NCBI RefSeq assembly: GCF_023343835.1
Contig: NC_064433.1
Coordinates: 180,809,777 to 180,873,776, forward strand
Direction of reading: 5' to 3'
From: Lagopus muta
Taxonomy: Eukaryota > Chordata > Aves > Galliformes > Phasianidae
Length of the DNA stretch: 64,000 bases
Part shown: piece after piece, positions 53,721 through 64,000 of the stretch
Position numbering within the stretch: the stretch's first letter is position 1
How the letters are laid out: each line of letters opens with the position of its first letter
Made by a program: the position numbers and the translations under genes
The notes under the pieces: model-generated
The model's database searches: none
What the model saw: only the letters and a program-made list of their open reading frames with translations
What the model was told of the DNA's origin: nothing

Positions 53721-55581
53721 TTCCATATAGGGCCCCTTTTCCTCCTCAAACTAATAATGAAATGAGAATCCAGGGAATGGTGAATCCAGGGAAAACTGAG
53801 CTGTCCGACAGCAGAGCTCCCAGCCCAGCTCTGCACAGAGTTTGGCTTTGCACAACGGTTCCTGTTGTTTCAGCTTTTAACTCTGTAATGGGACTTAATT
53901 GCTACATAGTCTAGATGAGGGCCATTATTATTAACAGGGGAATGAGATCTCTGGAGTATAAATTTAATGACATCAATGGCAATATCTCCAGCCTTAGCCA
54001 TGTACATTAAAGCTGCTGCAGAGTAAAGGCTTACAAACATGTCATGGGAAAGACGTGATGAGCCACAGAATTAAGAACTATGGCCTCTCACACTACCATT
54101 CTCTTGGTTTTTCCTCAACAGTGTTAACTGCAAATTTCTTCCAATCTGAAGACACATTCATTTTTTTTCTGTTTTTATAAAATTACATCTTCTACAAAAC
54201 CTGCCTCAAACAGGATGTTCTTAATGTTATCATATTTATGTTTTCAGTTTCAGCTATGTCAATCTGAAGTAGAGCCACTGACGTCAATGGAATTACTTTG
54301 GATTTATCTGTAAGAGTAAATGTTAGCAAAGGACCGGAGAAAATATTATCTGTTTTGATTATAGTTACAGCAGGAACCATCACAAGCCAGAGAGCTACAG
54401 ATAATCACTGCTTGTTGGAAATGACAGAGGAAAATTATTTGGGAGTGGAAATTTGTACTGTTTTCTGACAGCTGTAAAAATAAACTTCACAGATAATAAA
54501 ACAAAAAGCATAGAGAAAAGCAAAAGGGTGGTCAGAGATACAGGAAAATGCAGATGTCCATCTGTAACAAAAAAAAAACAACACCTGAACAGACAGAAGG
54601 TCTTCAGTTTGCTCACATGAAGGGATCTGATGGAGCTGACGTACTGAGCATAGTGAAGATGTCCATTGTTTCTGGTAACTCAAAAGGTAACATTCCCAAT
54701 TGAATGCTCTGTTATCAAGAGATCTTAAATGAAGAAGAAAATCCTTTTTTTTCCTCAGCAAATAGCTCGGTTGTGGAATCCTCTAATGCAAGATATTTAC
54801 TGACTGTGGAAGCTCAAATTATAAATGGAGTCTGGAAGGGTCAGATATATTGATGTAGGATAAGAGCTTTTGGACCTGAAGGTCTGGAGGGAAATGGTGA
54901 CTCATTATCTTACTGATGACCAAAGGAAGATCAGTCAAAATTTACCCAGATTTGTCAGCACTGCAAATCTTGCTATAGAAAGGAAAATCTTGTCTGCAAA
55001 GTCAAGAATTCTTAACTTAGCAGCTTAGTCAAAGAATTACTATTATTCCAGATTAAATTATTATAGAGAAAACAAAAGAAGGAAAAATGTAAAAGAAAGA
55101 AAAGAATACTAACAGAGAAGAAGCCTCAAAATAATTAGCACTCATTTCACACAGTTTACCCATTTATCTGATTTTGGGCTCACCCTTCCCTGCCCACTCT
55201 GAATTCTACAGCTCTTAGTGTTGGTCCAAGGGGAGAGTTTCAGCGAGGTGCCAGATTTTGTTCTCCCTTCACTCTACAGTCTGCCTGCCGTTGGGCTAAA
55301 CAAAACAAATTCTATTCTCAGGACACATCCCAGTTCTCTGCTCAGTCTGCTGAATCAACTTTTTTTTTTTTAATTGTAGGCACCATAAATGGATATATTC
55401 AAGTGATCGCTTATCATGTCGAAGAAATGGGTGAAGCAAACAGAAGACCTTCATCAACATCTCCTGCTCCTTTGTCAGACATCCTTATTTATTTACATAA
55501 TGAGTGTATTAAATAAATGCTTTAATTACTGCCTCACACCGGAATATCACATGCAACCAGTTATCTACCAAGACTTACAAG
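53721..55581. other. Unassigned AT-rich sequence
   Basis: Nothing recognised. Confidence 0.4.
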
Positions 55582-55760
55582 TCACAGAATTAAAGAGTCA
55601 CAGAGTGGTTTAGGTTGGAAAGTAACTCTGGGTCCATCTGGTCCAACACCTGCTCAAGCACGTACATTCAGAGTAGGGTGACCAGAATCATGTCAAATCC
55701 TTTTCAGAATCAGTGTCCCACCACACAAAGCCAACACCACCCTCCTCTAAAGGTCATATC
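55582..55760 (-). mobile_element. CR1 LINE 3' tail
   Basis: gtcacagaattaaagagtcacagag... diverged reverse tail. Confidence 0.8.
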
Positions 55761-56352
55761 CGGGTGAAAATGATTTATAGTATTACTCTAGGCTTTCTCT
55801 AGATGGAGCTTTGCACTCAAAGCAGAGATACATAGAGCAAAAGTGAGATAGTGCGCGAGATAGTGCAAAACAGTTTGCATTCAACACATCAGAGCAAAAT
55901 AATCTAATCAAATCAGGCATTAATTGAAAAATATAATGCAAAAGTATTTGGCCATTCCACTAACTGCTGTTTGTGCAAATATTTTGAATATAAATTAGAG
56001 TGTCTAATGTTAAATATTTTTGTTTCTCAAGTACAGGAAACTGACAAGGTGGCATTCATGATCAGTACTACTCCTCATAAATAATTCACTAAGAATTGAA
56101 CTGTAATTCTGAAATTAACAGTTACTTGATAAATTAACAATTTGTTCTTTCCAAAAATTTTCTGGCTTGGCTACTGCCTTACGAAACCTTGGGCAAACAT
56201 AGTCCGATGAGCAGAGCAGGGACAGTCAGCAGCAGAAAGAGACTGCAGGTAAAGCAATCCTGCACAGGGCAGCACTTGGTGCAAAATACTGGCAACAACA
56301 ATTGGCCCAAACATGTAAAAACTTAAAGATATGGATATGTATACAACGTATG

Positions 56353-56731
56353 TGTAAGGCTGAGAGACCTAGGACTATTTAGTCTGGAGGAGACTGAGAG
56401 TGGGTCTTATCAATACTTATGAATATCTACAGGTGGGTGCCTGGTGGATGGGCCCAGGCTCTTTTCCATAGTGCCCAGTTGCAGAGCAAAGGGCAATGGG
56501 CACAGAATGGAACACAGGAAGTTCCACCCGAACACGAGAAAGAACTTCTTTACTTTGAGCATTTCAGGGCACTGCAGCAGGCTGCCCAGAGCTTATGGAG
56601 TCTCCTCTGGTGGTACTCAAAAGTCAGCTGGATGCTTTCCTCTGCAACCTAATATAGGGAACTTGCTTTAGCAGGTGGTTGAGCTACATGATCTCAAGAT
56701 CCATTCCAACCCGTACAATTCTGTGATATAT
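56353..56731 (+). mobile_element. CR1 LINE 3' fragment
   Basis: Forward ORF2 end (HRKFHPNTRKNFFTLSISGH frame near 56512-56570) and tail ending caattctgtgat. Confidence 0.88.
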
Positions 56732-57462
56732 TTATCTGATAGATTAGTATGCATACGTATATAAAGCATATCAATGTATTTTAACATTGACATATTTAAG
56801 TGCAGCTTTTGTGACATGTAACTAGTTTATCAGCCACAGTTTCAACAGGGAGACAATTCACATTACTCCAAGCTTTGACTTTGTGATTCAGAGATATGTC
56901 CATGTAGTATGACAGAAATAAGAAAGGCAGTAAACCAATAATTTACTGGCTACCAATCAATTAAAGCTGAGCTGAAAAAGTGAGGTTAAGCCATCGCACG
57001 AATATCTACAAAATGTCTGTTTCAACTCAGAGGAGTTATAGAAAGGAGAATCAAAATCATGTATGTGCTATGATTACTACAGAGAAGCGAATTATCAGCT
57101 GCTTGCCTTCTTTTGAGGAAGAATTTGAGAGATCTGGAGCACAAGATCAGGGAGAAAATTCTCTTAATTTACAAACCCATTGCTCAATCCCAGGAAACAT
57201 TCATTTGTGCAAATTCATGCAAATGGAATGAGGATTCATACTATTTATGACTAGCAATGTATTTCTTTCTCATGGTAGTTATGACTAGAAGATGAAGATG
57301 AAAAGGAAAATTATTGCAAAATACATCAAAAGACTGTCTCCTGTTACTTTGAAGCTTCCAATAGTGTTGCATTCATGTAATACTTGGGGAAACATGCTGT
57401 GTGAACTGACATTACTTAATGAACAGTTGATGTCTATGAGAACAATAGTTTTGTCATCTATC

Positions 57463-57600
57463 ACAGAATCATAGAACTGCTCAGGTTGGAAAGGACCTTA
57501 AGGATCATCAAGTCCAACTGCAACCTAACCATACTACCCTAACTCTAACAACCCTCCCCGAACTCATGCCCCTGAGCACCACATCCAAATGGTTATCTAT
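57463..57600 (-). mobile_element. CR1 LINE 3' tail, left arm of a head-to-head pair
   Basis: tcacagaatcatagaactgctcagg... reverse tail. Confidence 0.85.
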
Positions 57601-57619
57601 TGGGATTATGGAAACATTT

Positions 57620-57757
57620 TTTGCCACAGGCTTCCTTCTGAAACATACGGATGGGGCCCTGAGAGACATGGCTAGTGGGCATGGTTGTGATGTGTTGATG
57701 GTTGGACTGGATGATATCAGAGGACTTTTCTAACCTAAATGATTCTATGATTCTTTG
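57620..57757 (+). mobile_element. CR1 LINE 3' tail, right arm of the pair
   Basis: Forward 3' end (gatggttggactggatgat...) finishing gattctatgattctttg. Confidence 0.82.
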
Positions 57758-59160
57758 AATATGCATCGAAAGAGTGATAGAAGAGTTGGGAAAGAATCAT
57801 AATGTGGTGAAGAAAAAGTGTAGCATTTTGTTTCTAACCATATTCTTGCTTGCATTCCTACTTCTGAAGCCAGAAATAGGAATCCTAAGTCAAGGTTATA
57901 CTTCCTGAAAATGAGAGGATAGGTAATGATCTGAGTAGAATTCATGCAAGCTAAACGCTGGGAAAGCACTAATAATTGCACAATATGCTTAAATGTGCCT
58001 TAAGTTTGCAAATAAAATCTGATCATTTTTAATTCCCCTTAAAATAATTTTACAAACCATTAGATGAGTATCCAATCCTGATGTAAGAAGATCCTATTTT
58101 TATTTAGCAATAAGTAAAACATTGCATGATAATAAGGAAAATACTAGTTTTTGTAAGAGTCCAGAACAATCAAGGAAGAAATTGATTCCTTCTCTTAGTT
58201 GTGCTTGCTGTGGCTACAAAGCAGACAGCTGATACCATATTGCTATCAAGCTAGTTCAAACAGTCCAAAGTTAACACAGATTGCAACCCATGGTCACAAA
58301 GATGAATAAACATTGGTCAGTGCTTTCACTGAGCTATTTGCTCCCACAGTAAAGCACACAGAAGCACTTTAGATGTTGGACACTTTACATAAGTACACAT
58401 ACATAAGCTGAGGAATATGATCACCATTTTCCTACGTTCCCTCATACAATCTTGAAGGATTAGACAATCCCAGCACAAATTCTACCACCTATTGTATTGT
58501 CCATCTTCACACTTTGGCTTAATCATTTCTACTGAAGTTTTTCCTAAATTCTCCACAGTGGTTAGGGATCCTGAGCTCCTGCTTCTTAATGCAACAGTAC
58601 TAACCTTTGTTTCCTATTTTTCTGAGAGTTTTATTGCACTGTTACCACTTAGCTTTGTGTTGTAAAACATTTCAGCTGTTAACAATGTTTTCATCCTGTT
58701 TATACAGTATCTCAGACAACTGACCCCCAGTCAAGTGCGTCTGGCCTCTTCACAATTACAGAAGAGGTAGTGGTTTAAGATAATATCCTCTCCCCCCATC
58801 ATCAACATGCTAGAATTGATGCGTAGAATCACTTACATAAATGGTAATGATAATTCTGCTGATAACTCAGATATAAATGCTACAGACCTTAGGTCAAATT
58901 TCTCATGGATAAACATTACTATCTATTTAGATGACAGCTAAGCTGTCCAGGTAGCAACTTAGCACTGTTTTGCTTAACAACAAGAAGAGAGAAAAAATAC
59001 CTGGCAAGAAGTTTTTTGTGAAGAACTGTGGAAGTGTCAGATCAGATCAAACACACTGTTTCAAAGAGGATGCTGTGTCTGGAGTCCTTCTTTGACATTC
59101 CTCCAAGCAGTTTTAGCTTCTGCACATCACTTGTAAAATGTTTCCACTGCCATGGCTTTC
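57758..59160. other. Unassigned sequence
   Basis: Nothing recognised. Confidence 0.4.
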
Positions 59161-59430
59161 TTTTTTTTTTTTTTTTGGATATATATAATATAATATAATA
59201 TAATATAATATAATATAATATAATATAATATAATATAATATAATATAATATAATACAATATAATATAATATAATATAATATAATATAATATAATATAATA
59301 TAATATAATATAATATAATATAATGTAATGTAATAAAATGTAATAAAATGTAATAAAATATAATATATAAATATAATATGTTATATAATATATAAATAAA
59401 TATAAATATAAAATATAATATATACTGCAG
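59161..59430. repeat. (TATAA)n pentamer array with a T16 lead
   Basis: T16 (59161-59176) is followed by about 25-30 TATAA units, drifting to TAATG and TAAAATG variants and then irregular TA-rich sequence. It ends 15 bases before a CR1 tail. Confidence 0.95.
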
Positions 59431-59445
59431 TGCAGTCTACCTCAC

Positions 59446-60272
59446 AGAAACACAGAATCACAGAAACGCCAAGGTTGGGAAAGACCTACAAGATCACCCA
59501 GTCCAACATCCACCTATCACCAGTAGTTCTCACTGCACCATGTCCCTCACACAACATCCAAACGTTCCTTGAACACCCCCAGGGTCGGTGACTCCATCAC
59601 CTCCCTGGGCAGCCCATTACAGCGCCTGACCACTCTTTTAGAGAAGTAGTATTTCCTAACATCCAGCCTGAATCTCCCCTGGCACAGCTTGAAGCCATTC
59701 CCTCTGGTCCTATCACCAGTTATATGAGAGAAGAGGCCGACCCCCAGCTCACTGCAACCTCCCTTCAGGAAGTTATAGAGAGCAATGAGGTCTCCCCTGA
59801 GCCTCCTCTTCTCCAGGCTGAACATTCCCAGCTCCTTCAGCTGCTCCTCATAAGACTTGTGCTTCAGACCCCTCACCAGCTTTGTCGCCCTTCTTTGAAC
59901 CCGCTCCAGGGCCTCAATGTCTTTCTTGCAGTGAGGGGCCCAAAACTGGACACAGTACTGCAGGTGCGGCCTCACCAGAGCTGAGTACAGTGGCACAATC
60001 ACTGCTCTGCTCCTGCTGGCAGCACCGTTCCTGATGCAGGCCAGGATGCCATTGGCCTTCTTGGCCACCTGGGCACACTGCTGGTTCATGTTCAGCTGAG
60101 CACCAATCAATACCCCCAGGACCATTTCCTCTACACAGTCATCCAGCCACTCTGCCCCAAGCCTTTAATGCTGCCTGGGGTTGTTGTGGCCGAAGTGGAG
60201 GACCCAGCACTTGGCCTTGTTGAACCGCATCCCATTGGCTTCAGCCCAGCTATCCAGCCTGTCCAGATCCAT
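59446..60272 (-). mobile_element. CR1 LINE 3' fragment with long open ORF2 end
   Basis: Reverse tail, then a 192-codon uninterrupted ORF2 C-terminal frame (60125-59547). It includes [20 protein letters not shown] and [19 protein letters not shown]. It is among the least decayed CR1 copies in the window, but is 5'-truncated and cannot move by itself. Confidence 0.93.
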
Positions 60273-61162
60273 TCACTGATTCTCAGAATACCACAGTTCC
60301 TTCATACCTTCAACCTTCTTTTCCTTAATGTGCTCTTTTGAGATGAGAAAGATGAGGTAACATTCAGAAGAGTTTCTGTGAAAAACAAAGAGAAAAATAG
60401 AGCATGTAAGCTTAAGAAGTTCTACTCTTACCAAGTAAGCAATGCAAAGAACCAAAGCAAAGTATGCAGCAGTTTTATAAATCAAACTAAGTACCTAAAT
60501 GCATTCCCATTTAAAGAGTTGAAGCAGGAACACCATATTTGCAGACATCAAAATTCAAACACTGAAACTTGCAAACTTTCCATGATTAACCTCTATTTCG
60601 AAATGTGAGAAAAACATTTCTCTTTATGGCAATTTCTGCTATCAGAAAGGTGCTGTAAATGTAATGTTAGTTACTGTATGCACTTTATTTATAGACTATA
60701 TCTTTAAAACAGAAAATATTTTTGTGATCTCTCAAACTTCACAGCATGCAAATCCCAGCTTGACTGTGATGGGTTCCCAAACTGATGTGCACATTTATAT
60801 GAAGTCTGTGAATGAGACTCATTGAACTGCAAAACAGCCCATGGATTCAAGTTGCAGATAGCATGTCCCACAAATGTGGCAACTCAGAACAAACTGAGAA
60901 GTGAGATGCTCACTAATTGTGTAGTTAGGGAACCAAGTCTCAAGGTGTTGTCTTACTGTTGGCTTCTATCTTAGAAGTCAGTGACACTGGTTTCAGTTGT
61001 TTTCTTCTCACTGGTGCAATAATTATTTCCACTGAAGTAAATGAAACTTCTGTTTGAAAAATGAACCACCTGTGCCTAAATCTCTACCTATTTATTTTTT
61101 TATCACATAATTCCCAGGAATTTCTGACAGCAAATGACTTAAATGAAGGAATTTGGAAATGA
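60273..61162. other. Unassigned sequence
   Basis: Nothing recognised. Confidence 0.4.
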
Positions 61163-61226
61163 GTTGGTGATTGGACTTGGCAATCTTAGAGATCTTTTCC
61201 ACCTTATTGATTCTGTGATTTTGTAA
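61163..61226 (+). mobile_element. CR1 LINE 3' tail
   Basis: gttggtgattggacttggc... ending gattctgtgattttg. Confidence 0.8.
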
Positions 61227-64000
61227 ATCAAAAAAAGACAACATAGATGCATATGTACCCATAGTAAGAAGTCCAGGTATTTGGTAAATCCTTTTCAAAA
61301 TGCCATGAATTACTGATTGAAAATAGTTCCTGTGATATCTGTTTTTGCCTTCTGAGTTCTACAGTATTTGTTTCAGTTCAGGATCAAAACCTGGCATAAC
61401 TTTTTTGCCCTCATTGTTTTATGAGGTGTTTGTTTTCCAGTTGCTTTACAGTACTGTTCTAATATTGCCCCAAGAGTTTCAATATTGTGGTGCACACAAT
61501 GAGCAGTGTATCAAATCTGCATGTGAATTCACAGCTCACAAACTAAATTCCCCAAAAGGTGATCCAATCCACCAAACAGAATGACTGTCTGACTAAACTA
61601 ACTCTGATATAAATATTCCATACTAGCATTAATCCCAATTCTGGAAGAAACAGAAGCAGAAACCTCTGGAATCAAAAACACACGATGAAGAGTTAGCTTC
61701 CAGCGTACTGCAGCACTGACCTACTTTGCATGCATTTTCATAGCAACAGCAGACATATCATTAGTGGTTGCTTAAAAGATATCAGCATAATTAGGATCTG
61801 GAAACAGTATCTGCTAAAGTGGGTGAAAGCATTTAAAGACCATTAGCAGTGAAAGTGTTGCCCTATATGACAGACAGCATTTGCAGATTTTTCTGTTGCT
61901 AAATCACAAATAGTACTTCTGGCTCTTAGAAGGGGTATGGTTTGTATTTTCTGCAACAGTGCCTTGACTGTTTTTCATTAACAAAGAGAAGAATAAACAT
62001 GAAATACATGTGCTGTACTAGAAAAGCCAGCACATTTCAAGATTCCCAGTAACATTTAAACAAAAAAAGAATGGAATAGAACTTGGCAGCCATGACTAAC
62101 TGAAGTAAACTGCTGAGCACTGTCTTCATTAAAATGTATTGCCACAGGCTGCTAGTTTCTACATTAATAAAGTTGGAAGATAAGAATTCTTTGTAACTGA
62201 TCTAGAAAACTTGGCTCTTTAAAAATAGAAACCGTATTTTACCAACCTGTAAACATTTTTTGCATGAAGCCAAAGGAATGCAAAGCAAGGGCTGTGAATA
62301 ATTTATTGGATGTACAAAACAACTCATTTGAGGATTTGTTAATATCTTCAAACGTCTCCTGAAAATACGAGATGAGAAATTTTAGGCACTGCTATGTGTA
62401 TAAATGTATTGCATAGAAAATCAAATGTACTTATCAACAAATAATCAATCTGATAGACGTTTTGATCTTTCTCTGTACACCTTGTAACTTCTTTCTCAAC
62501 CTGAGTGTGATACATTAGAAGATAATACATGAATATTGCTTTGAAAATGAATGATACAAACTGTATCATGTCTTTAAAATTTACCATTATTTTTATCACT
62601 TCAATTTCTCTTTAAATTTTATACAAATTTAATATACATTTATAAAATTTTTTATATAAATTTAAATCAAATAAGGCATCTATGGTGCTACAAAAGTAAA
62701 GGTTTAATTTTCATCCCTTTTCCTTCAAGTCTGTTCAAATGTTATGCATGCGTTCTAATGTTATATTGTTTGAATATTTCAGGAGAAAAATATATATTTG
62801 AAAATAAATTTATTTTCAAAATTTCTATTGGAATAGCTGCATAGCAATAATTTTAGTAGTAACTTAGTAAGAATGTAGTCACTGAAAAGAAAGGAGGAAC
62901 AGCATTTGGCTTCACACACCCTTTATCTTTTCTCATGACGTTTTTCTTTACCTACAGGACTCTTATCACTGCTTTGTCACATATGGCAATCATCAGATCT
63001 GCTTTTATTTTTTTACACATTTCATTTATTTCACTTGTGGATTCTTCAGCTTTTTGATGAGGTCTCCTCAAGGTTATCCGAATCACTGAACTCATGTTTC
63101 TATGGCCAGAAGGAACTGAGAGGCAATGGCATCTTTAGATATTCCCAGTACAACAACACTGAATCTGCCTCTTTGCGACAGATGGGATTCATTAAACTGA
63201 TCTGATGCACAGCACAACCCCCAACGGATGCAACAGGCATGGCTAGGACATGCAGTATGGGATTAGGGATAAGTGGCCAGAAGTTCATCAAAACTGATTG
63301 CCTGAGTTTCTCACAGTGGGATGAAAGTCAGTGTTGCATTCCTCCTTACTAATATATCTTACGTAGTTTCTACTGCATATTTGCCACATCAAAAAAATGG
63401 TGAGCATCAGTTCCACATAATTAAAGAGTTATCAGTCCATTAAGCACAGCACGTATCCATGGGGAAAAGGCACAAATTCCCAACAAAAGACAGAACCATG
63501 TTTTCAGTTCTCCCAAAAAACCTCATTAATATTGTGGAGATATTCTCTTCGGAGAATTTATGCCATTTCCTTTATTTCTGATCCAACTATTTTTATATTT
63601 TCCCAGTGGGATGCAATCAACAACATGGAAGCAAACAGGCTTGTATGTGTGCTGAAATTATTACAGTATTACAAACACTAACCATTTTAGAACTGTATAG
63701 CAGAAGAGTTCATAAGTGAAAAAGACAAAATGGCCTGTAGCTACAATACATACTCTCCAAACAGCATTACTGCAGTGCATTACATGCTGCAGTGCGGTGA
63801 CATCAGCCAGCTGTGAGATGCCCACCAGCCACTCACTGTCCCTCCTCAGCAGGACAGGGGTTAACTGGATGAAAATGCTCATTGGGTTGGGATGCTGACA
63901 GGGAGATCAGTTACAAGTTATTGTCATGGGCAAAACAAACTTGAGTTAGAAATAAATATTTTTTTCCAGATAAAATAGGCTTGAATAGTAAGAAACAAAA
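61227..64000. other. Unassigned AT-rich sequence to window end
   Basis: No exon of the gene expected beyond MMP7 by mammalian synteny (TMEM123 or BIRC genes) was recognised. A very AT-rich patch lies at 62615-62670. Confidence 0.4.

Noticed and set aside
46640..64000. Search for TMEM123 or BIRC2/3 exons expected beyond MMP7
   Set aside because: No BIR, CARD, RING or mucin-like exon recognised; these genes may lie outside the window.

Overview
The window is vertebrate nuclear DNA and almost certainly from a bird, probably a galliform such as chicken. It is dense in CR1 LINE fragments carrying the avian 3' tail (tandem ATTCTRTG-like octamers). It also holds two copies of a mariner element that I recognise as Galluhop, and avian endogenous-retrovirus LTR remnants. 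Genes are sparse and intron-containing, so most long open frames here are transposon-derived or chance.

One intact cellular gene is present: a six-exon, plus-strand matrilysin (MMP7) at 42192-46472. It encodes 263 residues with signal peptide, cysteine-switch prodomain, zinc metalloproteinase catalytic domain and no hemopexin domain. All five introns are GT-AG. A TATA box with an AP-1 site lies just upstream and a polyadenylation signal just downstream.

The main discovery is a decayed, collinear copy of a second MMP gene on the same strand upstream, at about 5.07-14.64 kb and perhaps to 16.15 kb. The remnants match matrix metalloproteinase-20 (MMP20, enamelysin) in exon order: 2, 3, (4), 5, 6, 7, 8, 9, (10). 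They carry frameshifts, premature stops and lost splice sites. The best-preserved pieces are exon 5 (zinc-binding box and Met-turn still readable, but frameshifted) and exon 9 (a hemopexin-repeat segment). MMP20 sits next to MMP7 in mammals, and its known role is in tooth enamel, so a dead MMP20 beside a live MMP7 fits a toothless bird.

Layout: 0-4.5 kb AT-rich sequence and CR1; about 5-16 kb MMP20 relic broken by CR1 pieces; 17-33 kb intergenic DNA with CR1 copies and one LTR; 33-35 kb CR1 plus a Galluhop copy containing a small inverted templated insertion and a nested CR1 tail; 35-41 kb LTR remnants and CR1 tails; 42-46.6 kb MMP7; 47.8-48.3 kb an internally deleted Galluhop; 48-61 kb many CR1 fragments, two of them nested or head-to-head, and two pentamer microsatellites; 61-64 kb unannotated AT-rich DNA. 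I saw no tRNA, rRNA, CRISPR or bacterial-type system.
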